Notes: generated from the sequence alone by a model not told the origin. Counted from the stretch's first letter, positions 26,668 to 36,741 are shown. The stretch: DNA of 52,718 bases from SHLQ01 sp964562985 (GCA_964562985.1 CAZLWE010000016.1:1-52718); one strand, 5' to 3'. Numbers and translations are program-made.

Positions 26668-29600
26668 TTAACCGGCGAGAAACTTGTTGATCGCTGCGAC
26701 GACCTCAGGGGCTCGATTCGGCCCGACGATGCAGCGTTCCTCTGGCAAGAAGTGCACGCCGTCAATCTCGACGGCAAGGAAGCCACGCAGGTATTGCAAC
26801 TCCGCCCACGGGTCCACGGTGACATCGTCATCGGACTCGCTCGCAGCGAGATACAAGACCGGCGCCTCAAGGGGGCGGGCACGATACGCGAGCGCAGCGC
26901 GGCGTATTACCGGGCCGAGTTGACGTTCAGCATCCTCAACACTCGGCTCGATACCGGCATCGGTGGCGTCCCGATATCGGCGGCGCGCCCGGGCGAACAA
27001 CGCCCGTTCCTTGATGCGTCTCGTGCCCTCGCCAGCGACCGCGCCGACACCACCATCACGAAGCAACCCGCGATACTTCTCGGCAACCGACTGCGCATCA
27101 TCCACGTGCACACCCGCCATGACCGTGTCGACCATTGCGACCATCTCCACCACGTCACCGCGACGGAGTAGCCGTTGTGCAATCTCCCACGCGAGCAGCC
27201 CCCCGGTCGACCAGCCGAGCAGCCGGTATGGTCCGCTGACTCCAGCAGCATCAAGTGCCCGAAGCATGGTGTTCGCCTGACGCTCAATCGTGTGGACGAT
27301 CACGCTCCGGCCGTCGGCCCCAGGAAGTCGCACGCCGACGACAGGAACGTTCTCGTCCAAGGCCCGAACCAATGGGGCGTACCGAAGCAGATTGCCTCCG
27401 CCCGGTGGCAGAACGATCAGTGGCGTGCCGGTACCGGTTGAGCGGAGCCACTCGACCAGATGTACATCCGAGGACTCCGCCCCGTCTCGCGTCCCTGCTG
27501 TACCGTCTCCGATCGATCCATCCTCGCGGGTAGGAGCATCGCCAAGCTCGCCCCCCACGCGGTGAGCCGAACTAGGGGTCACGAGCCGGGCTGCCAGCAG
27601 TGACGGCGTCGACGCCTCGACCAGTTCGCCGATTGGTACGCGTCTTGCGAATTCGTTCTCCAAGTGAGAAACCAGCGCAACCGCGTGAAGCGAGTCGCCG
27701 CCCAAATCGAAGAAATCATCATCAGCTCCGACGGCCGCGCCATCGAAGACCTTCGAGAAGATCTCCGCGACCCGCGCCACGTCAAGGCCCATGGGCGGCT
27801 CAGTCGCCGAGACTTCGGTGTCGCCACCCTCTGAGAAGTCGGGCAATACGTCAATCTGTGTGCGGTCCAACTTGCCGTTCGTGTTGCGTGGAAGCGACGT
27901 CACCACGATGCGTTTGGGGACGTGGGTAGCTGGCAAGACCGCCATCGCCGCAGCACGAACCGCTCCCCCGCTCTTGATCGACTCCACCCAGCCGATCAAC
28001 ACACCGTCGCGCACATCGACCAAGCAGGCGTCTACCCCTTCGATCGCCGAGATGGCCTGTTCTACTTCGGCGGGCTCGATGCGGATTCCACCGACTGATA
28101 GTTGCTCGTCGATTCGGCCAAGGAACTCGATCGTCTCCTGAGCGAGGTTGGTTCCGTCGGCGTCGATTCGTCGACGCACGACCAGGTCTCCGGTTCGATA
28201 CCCGCGCCTACCGGCCCGATCGACGAACGGTCCGTTTTGGTCGGCCCGGAGATACCCAGGCGATATACCCGGCCCAGAAATCACGAGCTCGCCGGCAACG
28301 TTTTGCGGCGCTGCTTCGACGCCCCCAACCTCAAGCACCTCGGCGTAACTCCCGGGGATTGGTCCACCGATCGGAATCGCAGCGCGTTGGGAGTCGCTCA
28401 TCTCGCACCGATACGCGGTCGCCCAGACGGTCCCTTCCGTAGGTCCGTACTCGTTCACAAGGCCAACATCGGGTGCGAGAACAAAGTGACGCAACACCAC
28501 GGCGGGCGAACACGCCTCACCCGCGACGATTGCCATGCGCAGCCCATCGAGCACACCCTCAAGCGCTTCTGATCGCTGCAGCAGAGCTCCCCAAAGCGTC
28601 GGAACCATCAACGTATGAGACACACCGCAATGCTCGATCAGGCCGAGCAACGCATCGACGTCGTGCGCTTCACTCGATGTAGGGAGCACCACCTCACCAC
28701 CACACGTCAACGTCCAGAACAACCCGACGATCGACGAATCGAAACCGAGGCTCGAAACCATCAAGAACCGGTCCACAGGCTCGTCGTACCACGCCGCTCT
28801 GGCGCCGTTCGACGCTGCCAAGTTGCCATGGGTAATCGCGACGCCCTTCGGTTCACCCGTGGAGCCCGACGTGAAGATCACGTATGCTTCGCTGTCGCTA
28901 GTGACTTGGGCTCGTTGGTTGAGTGGCAGCACCGCAGCATCGGTCGCGTCGGTGAAAATGGTGAGCACCTCGGTGAGGCCCCGATGCCCCTCGCCAGAAC
29001 TCAACGCAGCCGACACTTCGGCGGCGCTTAGCAGCGCGGTCACTCGCTCCGCAGGCTGCGCATGATCCACCGGTACATAGCTTGCGCCGATCAGCCAGCA
29101 GCTCCAGATCGCGGGAATCATCTCCGCATCTGGCGCCATCACCAGGGCCACTCGGTCGCCTTCCCCCACACCGACCGCTCGCAAGCGCGCGGCAATGGCC
29201 CGAGCCCGGGAATCCACCTCGGCGTAGGTCAGCGATGTCTCGCCGCATCTCACCGCTGAAGCCTCGGGATTTACTTCGATAACCCTCGCGAGCCGGTCGG
29301 CCACGAACTGACCGGCCGCTCCATCGATCGCGCCGCCGTACATGGCGGGCGGGTGTTCGACCAGCGCCTCTACGGTGCTCGTTGGCGTCGAAACTATCCG
29401 CTCGATCGACCGAGCGAACGCTTCCAACATCTGCTCGCCGACGGCGCGTCCGACGGTCGCTCCTCGGTACTCCACACCCAGCTCGACGAGCCCATCTCGT
29501 ATCTGCACGAAGAACGTCAGGTCGTTCACCGAGGTGCCCGAAGCGAGGATCCGATGTTGGACCGGATCGCCGCCCAACGACGCCGGTGCGAGGTCCTCTA

Positions 29601-32600
29601 CGGCCAGCATTACCCGCCCGGTCGGTCCGGCGATCTTTCGAGCGCGCGCGGAGCGCACGATCGAGGCGAAGGGAACCGCTCGACGCTCCAGCCCCTCGGC
29701 GAGCACTGCGCTCGCCGACTCACCGAGAGACCGCAGATCGCTTTGGTGTTGCACATCGACGACCAACGGAAGCGGGTTCAAGAAGTACCCAATCACCTGA
29801 CGAAGGGCGGGGTGATCGCGAAGCGAAGAAGTGACGGTCACTTCGATCGCATCACCATCGTGGAATGAGCGAAGGGCAGCCCCGAGGGCCGCGAGCGCGT
29901 TCGCGAACAATGTTGTTCCGGGACCGTCCCTAAGCGCCTCGGCGGTGACCTCGATTCGGCGATGGAGGTAGCCGTCCGCTTCGTCGTTGCCGACCGGACG
30001 ATGAACCAACTCGGCGGGTTGTCCCGTTGGACTCCAGGCGTTAGCTACCTCCGGAGCACGACCCTGTTGCCAGACCGAATGCGCTGCGTACGTCGTGTCA
30101 AGCGAGGGCAACGGTTCGCCGCGGTATGAGAGATCGATCTGGTCCCACAAGACATCGAGCGAACCGGCGTCGGTGACGACGTGATGTGCTCGAAGGAGGA
30201 TCGCCCGCCTGCCCGCGTCTTCGGGGTCGTCCGATGTCAGGTGCTGGACGGTGATGAGCGGACCATTGACGAGGTCGAAGGGAATGCCGTTCAACCGATC
30301 GGCCAGATGGTCGATCGATGCGGTTTCGCTGTGCATCGTTCCAATTCGCAGCGCCTGATCGACTTCGAGGTGCCGACGTCGACGCCCAAAGGAGGTGTGG
30401 AGCACCGGCTGATGAGCCACCACGGCTGCGACGGCCGCATCGAAGCGTTGCGGATCAAATCCGTCGGGAACTGTGTACAGCCGCGCCACGTTGTATCGCT
30501 TGTCGCTCGGATCGCGACGCCACTCGTAGAGCAGCGACTGTTCGCCCGGCGATAGTGGCTGCTCCCCCTCGTTCAGTTCCGGAATCACCATCGCGGCGAC
30601 CAAGGCTTCGTCATCGCTGCTGTCGGTACCCGCCGCGCTGCGTCCGTCCCGGCCAAGCTCGGCGTCGACGTAGGCCGCTAACCGCTCGACCGTCCGGTTG
30701 GTGAACGCGACCGATTCGGGCACGACGAGGCCGAACTTGTCGCTCACCCGGACGATCATCTCGAGCGCATGCAATGAGGTTCCGCCCAGTGCGAAGAAGT
30801 CGGCCGTTGCCGAGAAGTCGTCGGCTGCGAGCACCGATGCCCAGATCGCACCGATCGCAGATTCGGTATCACCGGCGACATCGCGACCCTCGTCAGCGTC
30901 TGTCGCCCGTCGCCGCATGGCTGGCGCCGGAAGCGCTGCGGTATCGACCTTGCCGTTCGTGGTCAGCGGAATGTGGTCAACCACCTCGATGGCGTTCGGC
31001 ACCGCATGGCTCGGCAACTGTGCCACCAAGGCTGCCCGAAGGGCGTCAAGGTCGACTGCATCGGCATCCTTCTCCGGCTCCACCCACAAGGTGAGCACTT
31101 CAGGCTTGCGAGGTTCGTATCCAACCTGGGCCAAGATGTTGGTAATAGCGGCGACTTCGTCCTCGTCCATTGGATCGTCGAGTTCATACAGCGCTTCGTC
31201 TCGCGTCTTGTGCCCAAGTCGCACGTCCCAGCTGTAGGGAGCCGCGTAGTTGTGATGCCCTTGTTCGATCTTGTGCACGAAGATGCCCGCAGCATTGATC
31301 AGACAGTTCGTTGAGCGGCCCGAATCGGGAGGGCGCTGCCAGGTTCCGCTCGATTCGAGGGTCTCGTAGAGCTCTGCGAGCGGCACGTCGACGTAGCGGT
31401 AGAAGTCGACGAATCGAATCCGATCGAAGATCGTCGGGTCCGCCAAGAACTCGACGTCCATGTTCTCCGAGACCGCATCTGGCGTGGAGTGGTAGACGTG
31501 ACGTGCCTCTCGCACCATCGCGTCGATGGAGTTGGGATCGAAACGATCCGAGTCGAACATCCCCGGAACCAAGCGTGTTTCGAAGAACTGCCCACGACTG
31601 AGTCCGGTAACGATGCCGCTGACGCCAAGTTCTTCAGCCTTGGCAAGCGCGATCGTGTAGATGGCCTTGTAGCAGCCGTTGCAGACGTTAGAGAAGCGCT
31701 CGAGGCTGTCTCGGAAAATCTCGTCCATGCCGTCGATGGTCACGAACTCGTGATCCACCCCGAGGGCTTCTGTTGCCCGACGGACGTTGGCCTTCGCCAC
31801 CTCGGCGATGTAACCGTTGTCCAAGGTGATCGCGAATACTCGCGCACCCATGTCGACCAATTTGTACAGTGCGTACGTGGAGTCTTTCCCGCCCGAGATC
31901 AGGTGGATCACGTCGTAGTCCCCCGTCGAACTCGTTCGTGCAGCGGCGATCTCGTCGGCGAGATCCTCTTCGTCTTTGAACCAGGCGACGGCCTGTGGTG
32001 CGATCCGATCGAAGTCATGGCAACTCGAACAAACCCCGTCACCGTCGATGACTGTGCCGGGCACATCGGAGCTCAGCCCGCAGCGAACACAATGCTCGAG
32101 CGGCTGGTCTACCGGAGGCGTCCACAATCCAACGACCGCGCGGGCGACCCCGTCGACACCCTGTGCAACGTGTTCGATCTCACCAGGTTCGAGCCGGATG
32201 CCGCCGACCTTGATCTGCTTGTCGATGCGCCCGAGGTACACCATGCGGTCGGCATCGAGCATGCGAACGAGGTCGCCGGTGCGGTAGAGGATCGCATCGG
32301 AGCCAGAATTCGGGCGATGCAGCAGCCGTTCCTGGCTGAGCTCCTCATCACCCAAGTATCCAGCTGTCATTCCCGGGCGAGAGATGAACAATTCGCCCGC
32401 GACGCCCAACGGCACGGGATACCCGGCCGGGTCGAGGACGTGGAGGCCGACGCCGGGTGCCGGCGCACCGATCGGCACCTCAGGACCAGGGTCCAAATCA
32501 GGGTCGTAGCGATGCTCCATACATCCGACCACTGCTTCGGTCGGGCCGTACTCGTTCCACATGACCAGCCCATCGCGACAGACGTCGACCAACCGGTCGG

Positions 32601-34695
32601 CGAGATCGACCATGAAGGCCTCCCCTCCGACGATCAAACCGGCGAGCGGGTGTTCATCGCCGATCATCCGCGCCAGCAGTTCGAGGTGGCTTGGCGTGGC
32701 CTTGACCAAGGTCGCAACTCGCTGGTCGACAATCTCGCGCAGCGCAGGCAGGCCACCGGTCGGGTGAATGGTCATGAGACCGCCGGACAGGAACGGCAAG
32801 AAGAGCGTCGTGATTGTCAGATCGAACGACAGGCTCGTGAACAGCGGCATTATCGGGGCCAGATCGCCGATGTAGGTGGTGTACGCGAAGCCGAGATACT
32901 CACTGAGCCCTCGGTGGGTGATTGGCACGCCTTTCGGCAGGCCGGTGGATCCGGAGGTGTAGATCACGTAGGCGAGGTCGTCGGGGCTAAGCGCAACAGG
33001 GAGCGGATTCGGCTCCTCAATCGGCAACGATTCGATGCTGGCCAAGTCCTCGAGGACAAGACGAGATCCCGAATGTGTACGGAGGTGTTCGCGACGCGCT
33101 CCTGGGTAGGTGGGGTCGATCGGAACGAAGGCGGCGCCGGCCCGCAAGACGGCGTGAATGGCGATTACCGCGTCGATGCTGATCGGCATCTCGATACCGA
33201 TCAGATCGCCCTGGCCATAACCAGCCCGACGAAGGTGGTGTGCTGCGCTTTCGATTGCCTCTTCAACGTCACCGGCTGTCAACTGCACAAGGCTGGTTCC
33301 GTCTTGCCAACGCAGCGCCGGCCGGTCGGCGTGGGCCCGCAGGCGTTGCCCAACGATCGCCGGCACCACACCGTCGATCGGCAGGCCGGGGCCAGGGTGG
33401 GTGAAGGGCTTGAGCAGCAGGGCCTCGTCGTCGCCGACAAGCCCCACGGAGTGCACCGGCGTTTGCGGATTGGCCAACATGGCGTCGAGCACGGCACCCA
33501 GGTGCCCGCTCGCTCGCTGGCGGTGGTCGCTCGCCGAGACTGCGTGGTTCATGTCGAGGGCAAGTTCGAGTGTGCCCGAGCCGTCGTAATCCAGTGCCTG
33601 GACACGAAACTTGTGATGCGGATCGACGTGTCCCGGGTGGATCCAGCGGGTCGTTGCACCGATCGAGCCGAAGTCGCCCAGGGTGGCGGCATGCACGTTC
33701 AACACAACGTCGAAGCTTTGCCGGGGGCTCGTGCCAGGCAGCGCTTGGGAGAGCAAGCCCATGAAGTCCTTAGCCACTCGTTTGTGGAGACTCGCGAACG
33801 TATCGTCTTCACGAACCTCGACCGACAGTGGGAACAACTCGACCAACGGCCCGACGACAGCCTTGGCATTGGGCGTAGATCGGTGATGAACGGGAACCCC
33901 GATCGTCACCGCAGCGTTCCCGAGTCGCGTCAGGTAGGACGCGACGACCGTGGCCAAGGCAACGTTGAGAGACAGGTCAGGGCTCAGCAGTCGGAACTCA
34001 CCGGCGAGCAATTCGTCGAGCGCTGTTTGGCGCTCCCCGGCCAACTCAACCCACGTTCGCTCCGCGAGGGTGGTCGCCCCGCGGTCGGCCTGGTAGAAGG
34101 CCGTGGGAGTCGGGGTTGGCGACATCGCCCACGTGTCTTTCGCACGTTGCACCCGATCGGCGGCGTGTGTCGTGGAGAACTCGGCCCACGTCTCGGCGTA
34201 GCTCGGCAGAACCCACGCCTCGTCGTGGTAGGCCGCCGCGACAGCACGAAAGACGTTCCCCGAACTCGCAGCATCGATCACGATGTGATGCGCGTTCATC
34301 CACCACGCCCACCCAGTCTCGAGCTCGAGCAGGACCGAATCATACGCAGCGGTCGAAAGATCGAGTGGCGTGTGCAGTCGATCGTCTACCCACGCATCGA
34401 GGTCTGCGGAGTCGACGCGAACATGACGACACGGCGCCGGCGGCGCGACATCAACGACCGGGTGAGGCACTCCATCAACCGTTCGGATGCGGGTGCGGAG
34501 CGCGTCGCTCGCACTCACCACCGCGTCCACGGCTGCACAGAAACGGTCCGCGTCGATAGCGCTTTCGAATCGTGTCAACAGCGCCATGTTCTGATGCGGC
34601 GAATCAGGGTGAAGACGTTGTGATGTCCAGATGAGTTCTTGAGCCGGGGTGAGAGAGTTCCGTGGCCCCAGCTGTACCGGGCTACTAGTCGACAT
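26668..34695 (-). CDS. Two-module NRPS: C-A(PP-loop insert)-T-C-A-T-TE
   Basis: 2675 residues from ATG 34695, two bases after the carrier-protein stop. Domains in order: C1 about 13-423 (HHIVIDA at 136), A1 from about 443 (YTSGSTGLPKG, NEYGPTEA, YRTGDL, IDKQIKVGGIRLEPGE), a PP-loop insert about 868-1196, A1 end with NGKVD (1247), T1 (GGTS, Ser1307), C2 about 1381-1773 (HHVVTDAG at 1504), A2 about 1798-2285 (FTSGSTGEPKG, NGKLD), T2 (GGDS, Ser2335), TE about 2410-2675 (GWSTGG, Ser2496). The first C domain expects an acyl donor, supplied by the upstream carrier protein. By eye the A1 code reads D-L-T-K-I-G-E-V, close to the Asn code. The TE should release an acyl-dipeptide. Confidence 0.96.
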   Translation of the reverse strand: MSTSSPVQLGPRNSLTPAQELIWTSQRLHPDSPHQNMALLTRFESAIDADRFCAAVDAVVSASDALRTRIRTVDGVPHPVVDVAPPAPCRHVRVDSADLDAWVDDRLHTPLDLSTAAYDSVLLELETGWAWWMNAHHIVIDAASSGNVFRAVAAAYHDEAWVLPSYAETWAEFSTTHAADRVQRAKDTWAMSPTPTPTAFYQADRGATTLAERTWVELAGERQTALDELLAGEFRLLSPDLSLNVALATVVASYLTRLGNAAVTIGVPVHHRSTPNAKAVVGPLVELFPLSVEVREDDTFASLHKRVAKDFMGLLSQALPGTSPRQSFDVVLNVHAATLGDFGSIGATTRWIHPGHVDPHHKFRVQALDYDGSGTLELALDMNHAVSASDHRQRASGHLGAVLDAMLANPQTPVHSVGLVGDDEALLLKPFTHPGPGLPIDGVVPAIVGQRLRAHADRPALRWQDGTSLVQLTAGDVEEAIESAAHHLRRAGYGQGDLIGIEMPISIDAVIAIHAVLRAGAAFVPIDPTYPGARREHLRTHSGSRLVLEDLASIESLPIEEPNPLPVALSPDDLAYVIYTSGSTGLPKGVPITHRGLSEYLGFAYTTYIGDLAPIMPLFTSLSFDLTITTLFLPFLSGGLMTIHPTGGLPALREIVDQRVATLVKATPSHLELLARMIGDEHPLAGLIVGGEAFMVDLADRLVDVCRDGLVMWNEYGPTEAVVGCMEHRYDPDLDPGPEVPIGAPAPGVGLHVLDPAGYPVPLGVAGELFISRPGMTAGYLGDEELSQERLLHRPNSGSDAILYRTGDLVRMLDADRMVYLGRIDKQIKVGGIRLEPGEIEHVAQGVDGVARAVVGLWTPPVDQPLEHCVRCGLSSDVPGTVIDGDGVCSSCHDFDRIAPQAVAWFKDEEDLADEIAAARTSSTGDYDVIHLISGGKDSTYALYKLVDMGARVFAITLDNGYIAEVAKANVRRATEALGVDHEFVTIDGMDEIFRDSLERFSNVCNGCYKAIYTIALAKAEELGVSGIVTGLSRGQFFETRLVPGMFDSDRFDPNSIDAMVREARHVYHSTPDAVSENMDVEFLADPTIFDRIRFVDFYRYVDVPLAELYETLESSGTWQRPPDSGRSTNCLINAAGIFVHKIEQGHHNYAAPYSWDVRLGHKTRDEALYELDDPMDEDEVAAITNILAQVGYEPRKPEVLTLWVEPEKDADAVDLDALRAALVAQLPSHAVPNAIEVVDHIPLTTNGKVDTAALPAPAMRRRATDADEGRDVAGDTESAIGAIWASVLAADDFSATADFFALGGTSLHALEMIVRVSDKFGLVVPESVAFTNRTVERLAAYVDAELGRDGRSAAGTDSSDDEALVAAMVIPELNEGEQPLSPGEQSLLYEWRRDPSDKRYNVARLYTVPDGFDPQRFDAAVAAVVAHQPVLHTSFGRRRRHLEVDQALRIGTMHSETASIDHLADRLNGIPFDLVNGPLITVQHLTSDDPEDAGRRAILLRAHHVVTDAGSLDVLWDQIDLSYRGEPLPSLDTTYAAHSVWQQGRAPEVANAWSPTGQPAELVHRPVGNDEADGYLHRRIEVTAEALRDGPGTTLFANALAALGAALRSFHDGDAIEVTVTSSLRDHPALRQVIGYFLNPLPLVVDVQHQSDLRSLGESASAVLAEGLERRAVPFASIVRSARARKIAGPTGRVMLAVEDLAPASLGGDPVQHRILASGTSVNDLTFFVQIRDGLVELGVEYRGATVGRAVGEQMLEAFARSIERIVSTPTSTVEALVEHPPAMYGGAIDGAAGQFVADRLARVIEVNPEASAVRCGETSLTYAEVDSRARAIAARLRAVGVGEGDRVALVMAPDAEMIPAIWSCWLIGASYVPVDHAQPAERVTALLSAAEVSAALSSGEGHRGLTEVLTIFTDATDAAVLPLNQRAQVTSDSEAYVIFTSGSTGEPKGVAITHGNLAASNGARAAWYDEPVDRFLMVSSLGFDSSIVGLFWTLTCGGEVVLPTSSEAHDVDALLGLIEHCGVSHTLMVPTLWGALLQRSEALEGVLDGLRMAIVAGEACSPAVVLRHFVLAPDVGLVNEYGPTEGTVWATAYRCEMSDSQRAAIPIGGPIPGSYAEVLEVGGVEAAPQNVAGELVISGPGISPGYLRADQNGPFVDRAGRRGYRTGDLVVRRRIDADGTNLAQETIEFLGRIDEQLSVGGIRIEPAEVEQAISAIEGVDACLVDVRDGVLIGWVESIKSGGAVRAAAMAVLPATHVPKRIVVTSLPRNTNGKLDRTQIDVLPDFSEGGDTEVSATEPPMGLDVARVAEIFSKVFDGAAVGADDDFFDLGGDSLHAVALVSHLENEFARRVPIGELVEASTPSLLAARLVTPSSAHRVGGELGDAPTREDGSIGDGTAGTRDGAESSDVHLVEWLRSTGTGTPLIVLPPGGGNLLRYAPLVRALDENVPVVGVRLPGADGRSVIVHTIERQANTMLRALDAAGVSGPYRLLGWSTGGLLAWEIAQRLLRRGDVVEMVAMVDTVMAGVHVDDAQSVAEKYRGLLRDGGVGAVAGEGTRRIKERALFARARRRYRDATDAGIEPSVEDAERQLGPVIRRAALAYRARPLEAPVLYLAASESDDDVTVDPWAELQYLRGFLAVEIDGVHFLPEERCIVGPNRAPEVVAAINKFLAG
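31108..32094 (-). other. PP-loop ATPase domain inserted in the first NRPS adenylation domain
   Basis: About 329 residues between adenylation motif A8 (KVGGIRLEPGE) and the A-domain C-terminus. It starts with a Cys4 zinc-type element (CVRC, then CSSC), followed by SGGKDSTYALYKL (31879-31896, pyrophosphate loop), LDNGYIAE, CNGCYK, TGLSRGQFFETR and RSTNCLINAAG. SGGKDS marks the N-type ATP pyrophosphatase superfamily (e.g. asparagine synthetase, WbpG-type amidotransferases, thiolases such as TtuA/ThiI, and the closthioamide enzyme CtaC). It should adenylate a carbonyl/amide oxygen and replace it with N or S. Confidence 0.9.
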
Positions 34696-34697
34696 GG

Positions 34698-34937
34698 CTA
34701 CCCGTGTGCACGCTCCAAGTAGGCGACCATCCGGTCCACGGTCTGGAAGTTCTCGAGTGTGACGTCGCCGGGATCGACGACCGCGCCGGTCTGCTCTTCC
34801 ATCCAATGCGTGATGCGAATGACGCCGAGGCTGTCGACCGCGCCGGTCAACAAGAGGTCCGTATCGGCCCTCACCACGGTCTCGACAACGATCTCGTCGT
34901 TAATGAATTGGACGAGATCTTCGGCTTGGGGGGTCAC
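34698..34937 (-). CDS. Stand-alone acyl/peptidyl carrier protein
   Basis: 79 residues from a GTG start that overlaps the ligase stop (GTGA). The phosphopantetheine Ser lies in TGAVDSLGVIR (DSL motif), with the four-helix acidic pattern of carrier proteins. Sandwiched between a free adenylating ligase and the NRPS, it should carry the aminoacyl/acyl starter to the first C domain. It is analogous to PltL/PigG-type carriers. Confidence 0.93.
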   Translation of the reverse strand: MTPQAEDLVQFINDEIVVETVVRADTDLLLTGAVDSLGVIRITHWMEEQTGAVVDPGDVTLENFQTVDRMVAYLERAHG

Positions 34938-36556
34938 AATGTCCTTTCACAAGCGGCCACTGACCGTTCGCGCAGGGCACGGCGGTCGAGTTTGCCGCTA
35001 CCGGTAAATTCCGGTGCGTCGAGGGTCACGATTTTGCTCGGTACGGCATAGCTGGGTAGTACGGATGCTGCAGAACGAAGAAACGCTGACTCGTCGAAGT
35101 CGGCGGACTTGTTGAGTACGCCGGCGATGAGCTCGTCCTGGTTCGAGTGTGCACGAAGAACTCCGACGATGACGTGTTCAGCCGCACCGAGTTTTTCGAG
35201 TTCGAGTTCGATGCCTTCGAGTTCAACACGGAACCCTCGGACCTTCACCTGATGGTCGACTCGTCCGTGAAAGGTGAGTTCGCCACGCCCATCATGGGAG
35301 ACCAGGTCGCCAGAACGATAGAAGCGTTTTCCTTCGACTTCTCGCAGAACCCGAGCATTCGCTTCTGGTCGATCGAAGTACCCAACCATGAGCTGCGGGC
35401 TATGGGTCCACATTTCACCTTGTTCATGAGGCCCGACGAGACTCGTATCGGTCGGTGAGTCTGCGTCGAGGTACGCGATCCGAACCTCGGCGTTGGCGAG
35501 CGGGAAACCAATCGAAACCGACCGGTCCGCTGGGGGCGGCGAGTCGAATACCGCCAGCGTGCACTGATTGGTTTCTGCTGGACCGAAGATGTTGGCGAAC
35601 CGTGCGTTCGGACAATGGCCCATCATCTCCGAAATCGTTTCCGGCATAATTACCTCACCGCCGAAGTGCACCCAACGCATCGCGGTCAGGTCCCGATTGT
35701 CTAAGTCGCCGCGCGTCACCAACTGTTGCAAGAGAAACGGCACGGAGTACCAGACCGTGACCTCGTAATCTTGCAACAACTGGCTATGGCTTGCCGGGAG
35801 CCGTTGATGAGCCTCGCTCACGACAACGTTGGCAGCCCCAACGAGGGGCACCGCCCAAAGCGCCATGGTCGAGATATCGAAGTGGAGAGGAGCAATGTCG
35901 GTGACACGATCGGCGCGATCCAACCGATAGGTGCGAACCGCCATCTCGGCGTATGCCACCGCTGAGGAATGCGTATGGACGATTCCCTTCGGCTCGCCGG
36001 TAGACCCCGAGGTGGTGATGATGTAGGCCGGTTCGTTCGCGTCCATGTTCACCGGCGACATCGGCGCCAACTGCGAGACCTGGTCGGGACCCACCGATAC
36101 AAGGGGTTTGGTCGTTGCATCGTCGATTACCGCACCGATAACAGTCTGAAATGGTCGTTGTTCGTGGATCGCGAGGATCGAACGAACGAGCGGGGCGTGG
36201 GTAATGACCACCTCGATGCCCATACGGTTGCAAATACTGGCCAAACGTGCCGGTGGGGACGCCGGATCGAGCGGCACCGCGACCGCTCCAGCAGAGACGA
36301 TCGCGTGCATGGCGATCAAGCCAGCCGCGCCCTTGTTGCAGTGCACGCCTACCCGGTCACCGTGGCCGACGCCACTAGACCACAGTGCCGCCGAGAGTTG
36401 GCCGCGCTCCTTGGCCGCTTCCTCGTAGGTCCACGTTCGGTCGAGATCGATGATCGCTATCGCATCGCCGCGAATCCGTGCCTGATCGTCGAGGAGGCCC
36501 GCGAGACTCATGGGGTCTTCACGAACGAATTCATCCGCCCCAACTCCTTCGACCAC
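34934..36556 (-). CDS. Amino-acid adenylating ligase loading the free carrier protein (prolyl-AMP-ligase-like)
   Basis: About 540 residues. The start is uncertain: TTG 36562, GTG 36556 (GAGGA six bases upstream, preferred) or ATG 36511. ANL-family motifs: TTSGSTGEPKG, FGPAETNQ, YRSGDL, GRVDHQVKVRGFRVE and a catalytic Lys in GSGKLD. It has no fused carrier or C domain. Ligase, carrier protein and a divergent acyl-CoA-dehydrogenase-like gene together match the PltF/PltL/PltE layout that turns proline into pyrrolyl-S-carrier. The context supports Pro or another cyclic amino acid; sequence alone does not prove the substrate. Confidence 0.88.
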   Translation of the reverse strand: MVEGVGADEFVREDPMSLAGLLDDQARIRGDAIAIIDLDRTWTYEEAAKERGQLSAALWSSGVGHGDRVGVHCNKGAAGLIAMHAIVSAGAVAVPLDPASPPARLASICNRMGIEVVITHAPLVRSILAIHEQRPFQTVIGAVIDDATTKPLVSVGPDQVSQLAPMSPVNMDANEPAYIITTSGSTGEPKGIVHTHSSAVAYAEMAVRTYRLDRADRVTDIAPLHFDISTMALWAVPLVGAANVVVSEAHQRLPASHSQLLQDYEVTVWYSVPFLLQQLVTRGDLDNRDLTAMRWVHFGGEVIMPETISEMMGHCPNARFANIFGPAETNQCTLAVFDSPPPADRSVSIGFPLANAEVRIAYLDADSPTDTSLVGPHEQGEMWTHSPQLMVGYFDRPEANARVLREVEGKRFYRSGDLVSHDGRGELTFHGRVDHQVKVRGFRVELEGIELELEKLGAAEHVIVGVLRAHSNQDELIAGVLNKSADFDESAFLRSAASVLPSYAVPSKIVTLDAPEFTGSGKLDRRALRERSVAACERTL

Positions 36557-36635
36557 GATCAATCCTCATTGTTGCCCTTCGGGCTGTTCGATCCTCCACA
36601 CCGAGTGAAGCTTCGAAGATACTTTGCACTTGCGA

Positions 36636-36656
36636 TGTGGTAACCGTGGTACCACA
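36636..36656. promoter_or_regulatory. Inverted repeat in the divergent promoter region of the NRP cluster
   Basis: GTGGTACCAC (36646-36655) is a perfect palindrome, inside a larger TGTGGT...ACCACA repeat (36636-36641 and 36651-36656). It is central in the 180-base gap between the divergent ligase and dehydrogenase genes, where a shared operator would lie. No regulator gene is seen in the cluster. Confidence 0.35.
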
Positions 36657-36741
36657 ACTCTGCGTTGCAGCCTGAGCGGGCCGGTCCCATGAGACCGACG
36701 CAACATGTACGACCCGCCCGGCGCCTACCCCTGGATTCTCA

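Noticed and set aside
31489..34623. Long plus-strand frame of over 1000 codons opposite the NRPS
   Set aside because: It is an antisense shadow of the NRPS codon pattern in GC-rich DNA and has no recognisable domain.
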